Below are positions 13,950 to 20,858 of a stretch of DNA of 21,936 bases, one piece after another (within the stretch, counting starts at the first letter, position 1; each line of letters starts with the position of its first letter). This stretch comes from a virus. The stretch is taken from IMG/VR virus record IMGVR_UViG_3300031629_000096, positions 1 to 21,936 of that record. One strand, given 5' to 3'. Position numbers and translations under genes: made by a program. The notes beneath the pieces are model-generated. The model made no database searches and was not told where the DNA came from. It saw nothing but the letters and a program-made list of their open reading frames with translations.

Positions 13950-16631
13950 TTATCCTTCTAAGGTTTCGATTCGTGCGGTGAGTTCTTGTATAGCTTTAAC
14001 CAAGATTGGTATTAATGCGGCCTCTGCTACTTCCTGAGAGCCATCTTCTCTATCGTCCCAAAGTCTAAAGCCATCCTTCAAGCCACTCTCCGCGTCAATA
14101 GCCGCTTTGACTTCTTGGGCTATAAAGCCGTGATTAGTTTGGGTGTTTTTAAAGACTTCGATTGAGCCTTCTTCATAGGCTCTAAAGGTTTCAGGTAGTT
14201 CGCCAAGGGTTCTGTAGTTCCAAGTGCGGGGCTGTAGAGCGTTGATAAAGCTCAAACCTGCTGTAGAGTCTACAATGTCTTTCTTGTAGCGTTCGTCAGA
14301 CACTGTGGCCCATGTAGCTACACCGTGTGCGGCTCTTATGTCTGAAGCCCCTGCGCCTAGTGTCGTATATCCAGAAGCACAGTCTATATTATAACCAAAC
14401 CCGTGTTGGTCGTTAGCAGTTGGAGATATTGGGTCAACATACGGGCCTACTAATATATTGGCTGTTCCTGTAGTAAGTGCTGTTTGATAGCTTCCTGCTG
14501 ATCTCCCTAAACAAAGGTTTGTAGTACCTGTAGTTATTGAGCCTCCCGCCTCATAACCTATTGCTGTGTTGGAAGATGCTGTAGTTATCGCATCACCTGC
14601 AAGACCACCAATAAGGGTGTTTTGAGTCCCCGTGGTTACTGCGGCTCCTGCTTCCGTACCAACCGCTGTGTTAAATATAGCACCAGCACTAGCAGGGTTT
14701 TGAGCGGCTAAAGCACTAAAACCTAATGCAACTGAGTAACTTCCTACTGTATTTGCGCCTAAAGAGCCATCACCCACGGCAACATTAGAACTAGCAGTAG
14801 TATTAGCATCTAATGCTAAAGCACCCACGGCAACATTGCTTGCGCCTGTGGTGTTAGCGGCTAAAGCATCGTTACCAACTGCTGTGTTGTTAGACCCTGA
14901 AGTTAGCCTGAATCCTGCATAGGAACCCAAAGCAGTGTTGTTAGATGCGGTGTTTGTGCCACCAAATCCGTACCCTGCCCCTAGTCCTAGAAAAGAGTTA
15001 TCCGACCCTGTGGTTGCGGTGTATCCACTGCCTTGCCCCACTGCGGTGTTTCTTGTGCCTATGGTGTTAGATTGTAGTGAGTTACCACCTATACCTGTAT
15101 TCTGAGCACCTGTGGTGTTTGATAATAAAGCTTCATTACCAACTGCTGTGTTGTTTGAAGCTGTGGAGCTTGAAAATAAAGCTCTACGACCTACAGCTAC
15201 GTTAGCTGTGCCTGTGGTATTTGTTAGTAAAGCAGTAGAACCGACTGCTGTGTTGTTAGCGGCTGTGGTATTAGCACTTAAACTACCATAACCAAGAGCT
15301 GTGTTTTCATTTCCAGTAGTATGGGCATCTAACGATAAAGACCCTAGTGAAGTGTTTTGTGTGCCGGTGGTATTAGCACCAAGCGATGCGTGGCCAATAG
15401 CAGTGTTGTTACTTGCGGTTGTGTTAGCGTCTAAGGCATAATTACCAACGGCTACATTGTTGCCGCCTGTGGTAGTTAGCCTTAACGCATAAAAACCAAC
15501 ACCAATATTGTTGCTTCCAGTCGTATTAGTTTTTAATGCTTCACCACCCAAAGCAGTATTTTGACCACCAGAAGTATTAGCCTCTAATGCTTGGTACCCC
15601 ACAGCAACGTGGTATGTATTTGTATTTACACCTGACAAAGAGCTAGCCCCAACGGCTGTGTTGTAGCTTGCGGTTGTGTTGGCGTCTAGTGCAGATTTAC
15701 CTACCGCTGTGTTTCCTGTACCAGTGGTATTTATCTGCAAAGCCCCACGCCCAATAGCAGTGTTGTTACTTGCTGTTGTATTTGCTGATAAAGCATGGTA
15801 ACCCAAAGATACGTTGTCGTGGCCTGTAGTAATTGCGTCGCCCGAAAGACCACCGATGAGGGTGTTTTGAGTGCCTGTGGATACAGATAGACCTGCGGAA
15901 TAGCCAACTGCTGTGTTGTAGGCATTAGTGGCTGAAGTGAAGTTTTGATTGTTTAAAGTAAACGCACCAATAGCTGTGCTTGTTGAACCCAACGTATCAT
16001 TGTTCAGTGCTTGCATACCGACAGCAGTATTGTAATCAGCATCAGTAAGATTATCACCTGCAAGACCACCGATGAGGGTGTTTTGAACGCCTGTGGTTAC
16101 TGCTGCACCTGCAAGATAACCCACCGCTGTATTGTAAACATCTACATCGCCACTCTGAGATTGTGCTGTTAAAGCACCCATACCAATAGCAGTGCTGTAA
16201 TTACCTGCAACTTCTGCATCAAGTGCTGTAGAACCTATTGCAGTGTTTTTTATACCTGTAGTAAGAGCGACTGCGGCATTCATACCTATTGCAGTATTAT
16301 AATCACCAGTAGTAATCGCAGTACCTGCCTCATCACCTACCAAGACGTTGTAGTTACCACCGCTAACAATGCTGTTACCTGCGTTGACACCTGCTATAAA
16401 GTTGCTTGTGCCTGATGTACTTGTGCTTAGTGACGTTATGCCGTCCACTGTGCCTGCGTTAATGTCTATAGTGCTAGGATTAGTACCTAGCTCGACAATA
16501 GCACCTGCGTTGTTCTCAGTATACAGACGCTTGTCCGTGACATTGACCGCTAACTCACCTTGTACAAGATCACTTGTTGAAGGTGCTGCGGAGGCTGTGC
16601 TGCTATTCTTTGTTACTATCTTTGTAGCCAT
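13950..16631 (-). CDS. Tail spike/fibre with beta-roll repeats and S74 autoprocessing chaperone
   Basis: An 893-residue trimeric tail protein. Residues 1-80 form a virion-binding N-terminus (LVQGELAVNVTDKRLYTENN). Residues about 93-730 consist of some 35 repeats of about 17 residues, consensus NTAVGxxALxxNTTGxx, as in YadA-like left-handed beta-rolls. Residues about 778-893 form the S74 intramolecular chaperone. SDERYKKDI gives S778 and K783, the expected Ser-Lys dyad spacing, GFIAQEV is the family motif, and a terminal coiled coil (IQELTARIETLEG) follows. The chaperone trimerises, then cleaves itself off before S778, leaving the mature receptor-binding spike. A 30-residue two-repeat unit appears three times almost unchanged. 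The start follows AAGGG with 8-base spacing, 12 bases after the fibre gene. No glycan-degrading active site is visible. Confidence 0.9.
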   Translation of the reverse strand: MATKIVTKNSSTASAAPSTSDLVQGELAVNVTDKRLYTENNAGAIVELGTNPSTIDINAGTVDGITSLSTSTSGTSNFIAGVNAGNSIVSGGNYNVLVGDEAGTAITTGDYNTAIGMNAAVALTTGIKNTAIGSTALDAEVAGNYSTAIGMGALTAQSQSGDVDVYNTAVGYLAGAAVTTGVQNTLIGGLAGDNLTDADYNTAVGMQALNNDTLGSTSTAIGAFTLNNQNFTSATNAYNTAVGYSAGLSVSTGTQNTLIGGLSGDAITTGHDNVSLGYHALSANTTASNNTAIGRGALQINTTGTGNTAVGKSALDANTTASYNTAVGASSLSGVNTNTYHVAVGYQALEANTSGGQNTALGGEALKTNTTGSNNIGVGFYALRLTTTGGNNVAVGNYALDANTTASNNTAIGHASLGANTTGTQNTSLGSLSLDAHTTGNENTALGYGSLSANTTAANNTAVGSTALLTNTTGTANVAVGRRALFSSSTASNNTAVGNEALLSNTTGAQNTGIGGNSLQSNTIGTRNTAVGQGSGYTATTGSDNSFLGLGAGYGFGGTNTASNNTALGSYAGFRLTSGSNNTAVGNDALAANTTGASNVAVGALALDANTTASSNVAVGDGSLGANTVGSYSVALGFSALAAQNPASAGAIFNTAVGTEAGAAVTTGTQNTLIGGLAGDAITTASSNTAIGYEAGGSITTGTTNLCLGRSAGSYQTALTTGTANILVGPYVDPISPTANDQHGFGYNIDCASGYTTLGAGASDIRAAHGVATWATVSDERYKKDIVDSTAGLSFINALQPRTWNYRTLGELPETFRAYEEGSIEVFKNTQTNHGFIAQEVKAAIDAESGLKDGFRLWDDREDGSQEVAEAALIPILVKAIQELTARIETLEG
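14583..16133 (-). repeat. Three copies of a ~90-bp module within the spike repeats
   Basis: Approximate positions 16044-16133, 15828-15917 and 14583-14672 encode NTAVGxxAGxxVTTGxQ followed by NTLIGGLxGDxxT. These are much more similar to each other than to the surrounding 51-bp (17-residue) repeats. Two lie near the N-terminal end of the beta-roll and one near its C-terminal end, so they bracket the more regular NTTG array. Confidence 0.75.
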
Positions 16632-16643
16632 AATATATACCCT

Positions 16644-17837
16644 TTAGTATGTTCCGCCTAGTAGCGTACCAGTAGTCATGTTGTCTGCGTTTAAGGTTGA
16701 GTTAGATTGTAAAGCTGAGTCTGCCTTTGCGCCCTGTGCTGCTGTAGCGTAAGCACTAGCCGCTGTTGTAGCTGCTGTGCCTAAGCCTAAGTTACTGCGT
16801 GCTGTACTAGCACTAGCCAAGTCAGACAGGTTGTTAGCCTTTAGTGCAGAAGCTGCTAAGGTACTGGCTGCATTAGAGGCACTACTGGCTGCTGCTGTAG
16901 CACTACTGGCTGCATTGGTCTCAGCAGTCTCTGCATTGGTCTCAGCAGTCTCTGCATTGGTTTCAGCAGTAGCCGCAGCCGTTGCACTAGCAGAGGCATT
17001 ACTTGCCTGTGTAGACGCTGTAGAGGCGCTTGTAGCTGCGTTAGAAGCACTGGTAGCTGCTGCACTGGCTTGAGTTGATGCAGTAGATGCACTACCTGAA
17101 GCTGCTGTGGCACTGTTGCCTGCATTGGTCGCTGCTGTTGATGCTGTAGTAGCTGAACCAGCCGCTGCTGTCGCTGAGTTACCAGCGTTAGTTTCAGATG
17201 TAGATGCTGCACTAGCACTGTTACTAGCGTTAGTTGCAGATGTAGAAGAACCACTAGCAGAACCAGCAGACGCTGTGGCTGAACTAGCTGCGTTAGTGGC
17301 GGAAGTAGATGCACCAGAGGCTGACGTAGCAGCATTGCTTTCGGAGGTTGAGGCATTGCTGGCGCTAGTGGAAGCCTCTGATGCTTTGGTCGTTGCCGTA
17401 GAAGCACTCGTAGACGCACTGGATGCGCTTGTAGAGGCTTCTCCTGCTTTAGTAGTAGCAGTGGCAGCAGATGTGCTTGCGTTGCTCTCAGCAGTCTCTG
17501 CGTTCGTCTCAGCGGTTTCAGCGTTAGTCTCTGCTGTAGCTGCTGCTGTTTCTGAGTCTGCTGCGTTAGTTTCTGAGGTTGCTGCGGCAGTCGCTGAGTT
17601 CTCTGCTGCTGTTGCGTACTGTGCAACACCTGTCGCGCTGTTAGCTGCGTTGGTGGCTGATGTAGACGCTGCTGCTGCTTTGTTTGTTGCTAATGTTGCA
17701 GAGTCACTGGCGCTTACGGCGCTGGCGGCTGCGTCACTTGCTTTCGTAGTAGCTATGACAGCTTGTTGTGTGACAGCTAGTAGCGTAGCGTCCGTATTGG
17801 AATCACCCGCACCTCCGTCACCTCTAAATATTGCCAT
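16644..17837 (-). CDS. Ala/Ser/Thr-rich coiled-coil tail fibre
   Basis: A 397-residue fibre. The N-terminus MAIFRGDGGAGDSNTDATLL is a likely tail-attachment segment. Residues about 30-325 are almost entirely Ala, Ser, Thr, Asn and Glu in seven-residue periods (AETNAET, ASTSASN), expected to form a long trimeric coiled coil. The C-terminal part holds a classic fibre repeat (NNLSDLASASTARSNLGLGTA) and ends in LLGGTY. There is no receptor-binding or chaperone domain at the C-terminus, so this is probably a shaft or connector that works with the 893-residue spike encoded next. It starts after a strong TAGGAG and is separated from the capsid gene by a terminator. Confidence 0.82.
   Translation of the reverse strand: MAIFRGDGGAGDSNTDATLLAVTQQAVIATTKASDAAASAVSASDSATLATNKAAAASTSATNAANSATGVAQYATAAENSATAAATSETNAADSETAAATAETNAETAETNAETAESNASTSAATATTKAGEASTSASSASTSASTATTKASEASTSASNASTSESNAATSASGASTSATNAASSATASAGSASGSSTSATNASNSASAASTSETNAGNSATAAAGSATTASTAATNAGNSATAASGSASTASTQASAAATSASNAATSASTASTQASNASASATAAATAETNAETAETNAETAETNAASSATAAASSASNAASTLAASALKANNLSDLASASTARSNLGLGTAATTAASAYATAAQGAKADSALQSNSTLNADNMTTGTLLGGTY
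16914..16976 (-). repeat. 21-bp tandem repeat encoding AETAETN heptads
   Basis: Three successive 21-base units (16914-16934, 16935-16955, 16956-16976) encode heptads; the first two are identical and the third has diverged at its end. A related block encoding the same peptide lies near 17480-17540 with different codons, showing selection for the heptad at protein level. Confidence 0.82.
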
Positions 17838-17861
17838 GTATAGCTCCTAAGAAAACAAAAG

Positions 17862-17895
17862 AAAAGTAAAAAGGGGACTCCGCGAAGAATCCCCT
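17862..17895 (-). terminator. Rho-independent terminator after the major capsid gene
   Basis: On the minus strand a ten-pair stem (17895-17872, AGGGGATTC... with ...GAGTCCCCT, two G-T pairs) encloses a four-base loop and is followed by TTTTTACTTTTC. It lies within the 69-base gap between the capsid and fibre genes, the typical place for a partial terminator that makes capsid mRNA more abundant than downstream tail mRNA. Confidence 0.88.
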
Positions 17896-17906
17896 AGTTT
17901 GTTACC

Positions 17907-18848
17907 TTATACTACAGCTAGAGTGAAGCCTGCTTCTGGACGCATAACCTGAACGCCATACAAAGTATCAGCAGTGTAGAGAGTGCCTAAGAACTCCTGC
18001 TTGTACTGAGTCTGTGAACGTACAGCTTGCTGCTCTGCAAGAACGGAAGTGTCCTTGTGGATCAACTGTGCGCCACGGATAGAAGCACCACCAGTAGTGT
18101 CAATAACAGGTACGTTGGTAGAAACAAATACGTCAACACCATACAAGTTACCAATCTTACCAGTCTCTACAGTTTTACCGTTAACAAAATCGGTAGAAGT
18201 GTAACGCTCGATACCCATGATGGCATTACGAAGCGAAGGTGGTACGATGAAGCTGCGGTTGTCCATAGGAACGTCTGCGTCGTCCATCTTCTGGATTAAG
18301 CCACGGAATACAGCATCAGTGAAAACACCAATGTCACCAGCGCCGTCAGCGTCAAATGCTTCTAAAGCACCAGTGCTAGTGTTAATCTGGAAAGAACCAG
18401 TGTTAACATAGCTAGAACCATTACCGTTGCCGAAAGACTTAGCCAGCTCAAACAAATCAGTATCAACTTTCTTGGCTAGGCCATAACCTGCATCGCCTGT
18501 ATAGAACTGACGCAAAGAAGCGAGAGCCTGTACTTCGGTAATGTCTTCGATCATACGGGAGAATTCAAAGTGCTTGTTAATGTTAATCAGAACTTCTGAC
18601 TCTGTGCTGTTTTGGATAGTTACGGCAGTGCCTGCTGTCTTAGCATGAGCAGAACCACGAGCTGGTTTAGGGACGTGAATAACATCGCCTTTCTTACCAG
18701 TCATGCTCATCTTCTTAACGAGGTTAGCTAGAACTAGGTTAGTCTTGTACGCTGCAATTACTTCGTCACTCCAGATTTCTGGGATGAACTTAGCTGCGCT
18801 AGTGTTTGTTACTGCTCCACCCATTAGGGGATAAACTGAATCGGTCAT
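17907..18848 (-). CDS. Major capsid protein
   Basis: A 313-residue protein that builds the head shell. Visible features are an N-terminal arm (MTDSVYPLMGGAVTNTSAAK), then IWSDEVIAAYKTNLVLANLV, a basic loop (MTGKKGDVIHVPKPARG), the IQNSTESEVLININKHFEFS strand region, a long spine-like helix with KKVDTDLFELA, and a C-terminal strand region with AEQQAVRSQTQYKQEFLG. This matches HK97-fold capsid proteins of podoviruses. Position confirms it: directly after the scaffold gene, with a strong terminator behind. The start has AGGAAG eight bases before the ATG. The size is near the usual 300-350 residues for T7-type coat proteins. Confidence 0.88.
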   Translation of the reverse strand: MTDSVYPLMGGAVTNTSAAKFIPEIWSDEVIAAYKTNLVLANLVKKMSMTGKKGDVIHVPKPARGSAHAKTAGTAVTIQNSTESEVLININKHFEFSRMIEDITEVQALASLRQFYTGDAGYGLAKKVDTDLFELAKSFGNGNGSSYVNTGSFQINTSTGALEAFDADGAGDIGVFTDAVFRGLIQKMDDADVPMDNRSFIVPPSLRNAIMGIERYTSTDFVNGKTVETGKIGNLYGVDVFVSTNVPVIDTTGGASIRGAQLIHKDTSVLAEQQAVRSQTQYKQEFLGTLYTADTLYGVQVMRPEAGFTLAVV

Positions 18849-18871
18849 AATATACTTCCTTTAAATAAGAG

Positions 18872-19651
18872 TTATTGGCGCACTCTTCCTTCTGCATAGG
18901 CTTGGGTGATCTCGTCACTCAAGGATAGGTAGCGGTCAGGATCGGTTTGCATTAGTTTAATAATGTCTGAGCGTCTATAAACTTTGCGAGATGCTGCTTC
19001 TCCGCTACCTCTGGCATTACCCGTTGAGGCGTTTTTAACTGCGGTCTTGCGGCTATCTTTCTCATTAGCTACAGTCTGACTAACAACACCTTGACGTTCC
19101 TTCCAATTAGTGAAAAGCTCATCAGCGGCTTCTGCGTCATACTGTTGATCTGCTTGTACAAAGAGCTGTGTACGAATCTTTGATCCTTTAATCCATTCAG
19201 CAAACTTACCGTCAGTTAGAATCGCTTGCATGTCGGGATGACGTTGTTGCAATTGAGACTGTGCTGCGTTATGTTTGTACTGCTGAGATACTGCTTCAGC
19301 CTGTTTGATTGAAGGATGATTCTTAATAGCTCTCTCGACAGCCTTGTCGGGATCAGAGAAAAAGTCTATTTCTTCTTCAGGTTCTTGGGTTGCTTTTGTT
19401 GTTGTGTCGAGTTGTGTCTGTATGTAGTTATCAACAACTGATCGTAACTCCCCTACTTCACCGCTCTGCTTTCCTAGTAGCTTCTCAGCTTCTTGGTGCA
19501 TCCTTACAATATCAGCGGTTGACTTTCCTTTGTACTTGTCAGGGATGTCATCTTCTTGAGGAGTCTCCTGTGTAGGTTCCTCAGTCAGACTACTTGTTAT
19601 TTCTTCTTCGTTGTCAACGTCTTCTAGACGCTCGTCGTGTAATGTTGCCAT
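18872..19651 (-). CDS. Capsid scaffolding protein
   Basis: A 259-residue, highly charged helical protein. It has an acidic, Thr/Glu-rich N-terminus (EEEITSSLTEEPTQETPQED), the DKYKGKSTADIVRMHQEAEK segment typical of scaffolds, where a long helix with GEVGELRSVVDNYIQ follows, a second acidic block (EPEEEIDFFSDPDKAV), and a basic C-terminus (RKVYRRSDIIKLM...EGRVRQ) that would bind the coat protein. It directs procapsid assembly and is then released. It sits 23 bases before the capsid gene. The start follows CGGAG at 7 bases. Confidence 0.85.
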   Translation of the reverse strand: MATLHDERLEDVDNEEEITSSLTEEPTQETPQEDDIPDKYKGKSTADIVRMHQEAEKLLGKQSGEVGELRSVVDNYIQTQLDTTTKATQEPEEEIDFFSDPDKAVERAIKNHPSIKQAEAVSQQYKHNAAQSQLQQRHPDMQAILTDGKFAEWIKGSKIRTQLFVQADQQYDAEAADELFTNWKERQGVVSQTVANEKDSRKTAVKNASTGNARGSGEAASRKVYRRSDIIKLMQTDPDRYLSLSDEITQAYAEGRVRQ

Positions 19652-19707
19652 TATTAAACTCCGTGAGTAATCTCATTATGGAGGTGTATTATGCAGGGCT
19701 TCCTTGG

Positions 19708-19938
19708 TTAGGAGTTGGCCTTGCGTTCTTGTTGTAGCTTCTGTTCTCTGTTCTTTTCCCACTGTCTGGTCGCACCCATAAAGTCTCCAGAAACAGGGTC
19801 TAGCTTAGAACGAACAGCACTTACAATTCTTTTTGCTATCTTGTCGCAATCTAAACAAGGTATGTGAGTGCAATCATCTTCAACGAATCTCTCATTGACA
19901 TGACCGTCCTCACACTTAAACTCTAAGATGATACGCAT
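19708..19938 (-). CDS. Small zinc-ribbon-like protein
   Basis: A 76-residue protein with C9-xx-GH13 followed by C23, C28-LD-C31, then a basic, Gln-rich tail (RQWEKNREQKLQQERKANS). This is the look of FmdB-type zinc ribbons, although the first half of the usual double CxxC is replaced by CxxGH, so metal binding is plausible but not certain. It overlaps the upstream gene by one base and is 56 bases before the scaffold gene. Small zinc-ribbon proteins occur between portal and scaffold genes in several phage groups; their function is unknown. It might act in transcription or in head assembly. Confidence 0.7.
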   Translation of the reverse strand: MRIILEFKCEDGHVNERFVEDDCTHIPCLDCDKIAKRIVSAVRSKLDPVSGDFMGATRQWEKNREQKLQQERKANS

Positions 19939-20198
19939 TAAGCTGCTTCGTCTTGGTCTTCTTCTTCAGACAAAGCCTGCTCTTCTGCTGCTCTTAGCTG
20001 AGTCTCTAAAGTAATAACGCTTGCAAGAACTGACAATTGCCCTTTACGGAAGTGCAGGTCTTCGTTATCCTTAGTGTACTCAACAGAGTTAATGTTGTTT
20101 GCGTTAGCTGTTAGGTCACTGATTAGCTGCTGCCAGCCTTCAGTTATAAACATGTCGGACGCGTTGCGATAGTATAGCTCTAAATCTTTATCAATCAT
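19938..20198 (-). CDS. Conserved small head-module protein, unknown function
   Basis: An 86-residue acidic helical protein with ITEGWQQLISDLTANANNIN, then FRKGQLSVLASVITLE, and a very acidic C-terminus (EEQALSEEEDQDEAA). I recall similar proteins encoded between portal and scaffold in marine podoviruses, without an assigned function. It is the first gene after a strong promoter. The ATG at 20198 is chosen; a GTG at 20201 would add one residue, and GGAG is 8 and 5 bases upstream of the two respectively. The acidic tail could interact with the basic small proteins encoded just upstream, which is only a suggestion. Confidence 0.72.
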   Translation of the reverse strand: MIDKDLELYYRNASDMFITEGWQQLISDLTANANNINSVEYTKDNEDLHFRKGQLSVLASVITLETQLRAAEEQALSEEEDQDEAA

Positions 20199-20232
20199 CA
20201 CTGTTTCTCCATTAAGGACAGTTGTTTAAGTG

Positions 20233-20243
20233 TAGGTTACCTA
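20233..20243. promoter_or_regulatory. Palindrome at predicted transcription start (possible operator)
   Basis: TAGGTTACCTA is a perfect 5+1+5 inverted repeat. It begins four bases after the -10 element of the promoter at 20247-20275 and covers the predicted start point. It could be a repressor site or a short transcript hairpin; one copy alone is weak evidence. Confidence 0.3.
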
Positions 20244-20246
20244 GTT

Positions 20247-20275
20247 ATTATAACATAAAAGCATAAGAAAGTCAA
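20247..20275 (-). promoter_or_regulatory. Strong sigma70-type promoter for the head operon
   Basis: On the minus strand TTGACT (20275-20270) and a consensus TATAAT (20252-20247) are 17 bases apart, in the AT-rich gap between the 41-residue gene and the 86-residue gene. The expected start is near 20240. It would boost expression of the scaffold and capsid genes relative to the portal, and suggests use of host RNA polymerase for late genes. Confidence 0.8.
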
Positions 20276-20278
20276 GCG

Positions 20279-20404
20279 TTATTTCTTCTTTTTACTTGAC
20301 TTCTTGGTTGGTTTGCTGTATATAGCGTCCCAGTTGCTTGCAAACTTGGCTGAATCGGTCTTTCTAGTGGTACTTCCCTTGCCACCGTGTGTCTGACCCT
20401 TCAT
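20279..20404 (-). CDS. 41-residue basic phage protein, short overlapping gene
   Basis: A 41-residue protein: MKGQTHGGKGSTTRKTDSAK, then FASNWDAIYSKPTKKSSKKKK. The THGGKGS...R..D..KFASNWDAIY pattern is one I recall from tiny conserved phage proteins near portal and scaffold genes. It has a very high Lys content and one Trp, with no membrane segment. Its ATG overlaps the previous stop as ATGA, so translation is probably coupled. The stop codon lies 3 bases from the promoter -35 element. Function is unknown; nucleic-acid or capsid binding would fit the charge. Confidence 0.72.
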   Translation of the reverse strand: MKGQTHGGKGSTTRKTDSAKFASNWDAIYSKPTKKSSKKKK

Positions 20405-20478
20405 TTCTTTACTGGCTTCTTTTTCTTCTTAGGTGGTCTTCCGACCTTTGTTCCGTATGTACCTGTACCGTATGGCAT
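20401..20478 (-). CDS. 25-residue Lys-rich mini-protein
   Basis: A 25-residue frame, MPYGTGTYGTKVGRPP followed by nine mostly Lys residues. The motif MPYGxGTYG...GRPPKKK recurs, to my recollection, in tiny phage proteins of this neighbourhood. The GRPP motif followed by Lys resembles an AT-hook-like DNA-binding tail. The ATG is one base after the 84-residue gene's stop and has a GAGG ribosome-binding site seven bases upstream. It overlaps the next gene by four bases (ATGA). Its size makes it easy to overlook; position, ribosome-binding site and coupling support that it is real. Confidence 0.62.
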   Translation of the reverse strand: MPYGTGTYGTKVGRPPKKKKKPVKK

Positions 20479-20479
20479 G

Positions 20480-20734
20480 TCATTTCCTCGATTTAGCGCC
20501 AGAACATTTCCAGCGTTTGCGTGATAAGTTATTAGGCGTGTTAGGGTCGTTCTGTTTAGCTTTAGGTAAGCCCTTCTTAATGCCTAGGCTTCTAGCGCAG
20601 TAGCTATCTCCTTTAGAAGTCCCCGCCTTTACACGAGGGCCTCCGTCCTTGGCTTTGCCTGCTTGACCGTAGCTAACCTTCTTACCGCTAGCCGTTACCT
20701 TAACCTTTGCTTTGCCCTTTGCTGGCTTTGCCAC
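20480..20734 (-). CDS. Basic 84-residue phage protein with two cysteines
   Basis: An 84-residue, Lys/Gly-rich protein. The first 40 residues are low-complexity and basic (AKPAKGKAKVKVTASGKKVS). The second half carries GDSYCARSLGIKK and PNNLSRKRWKCSG, a pattern of two Cys that I recall as conserved in uncharacterised marine phage proteins. It probably binds DNA or an acidic partner. The start is GTG at 20734 with AGGAG seven bases upstream, and it overlaps the end of the 52-residue gene by 35 bases in another frame. Function is unknown. Confidence 0.78.
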   Translation of the reverse strand: MAKPAKGKAKVKVTASGKKVSYGQAGKAKDGGPRVKAGTSKGDSYCARSLGIKKGLPKAKQNDPNTPNNLSRKRWKCSGAKSRK

Positions 20735-20858
20735 TGGCTTTCTCCTGTGTCAGGGCCTTAACCTCGTCTTGTAGTTTGTCAACCTTTTTGTTGACTTGTG
20801 CAAATGCTTCATTAATCTGACTCATTGCATCTTCAAACATTTTACCTGTTAATATCAT
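20700..20858 (-). CDS. 52-residue coiled-coil mini-protein overlapping the portal stop
   Basis: A 52-residue protein: MILTGKMFEDAMSQINEAFA, then QVNKKVDKLQDEVKALTQEK and a basic tail. Hydrophobic residues at heptad spacing suggest a short coiled coil. The ATG overlaps the portal stop as ATGA, and its 3' end overlaps the next gene by 35 bases. An internal ATG (Met7) is an alternative start. The codon chain from portal to the 41-residue gene suggests one coupled transcript. Function is unknown. Confidence 0.66.
   Translation of the reverse strand: MILTGKMFEDAMSQINEAFAQVNKKVDKLQDEVKALTQEKASGKASKGQSKG

Noticed and set aside
16856-17629. Minus-strand 257-residue Gln/Leu/Pro frame
   Set aside because: Out-of-frame shadow of the fibre gene produced by GCT/GCA-rich repeats; no ribosome-binding site or recognisable sequence.
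17107-17850. Long plus-strand frame of 247 residues, Ala/Val/Leu-rich
   Set aside because: Antisense to the Ala/Ser/Thr fibre; its openness and composition follow from the repetitive fibre codons, and it has no credible domain.
20409-20483. 24-residue minus-strand frame starting at 20483 in an ATGA overlap with the 84-residue gene
   Set aside because: The frame starting at 20478 (MPYGTGTYG...) has a better-spaced ribosome-binding site, a recognisable composition and links by ATGA to the next gene.
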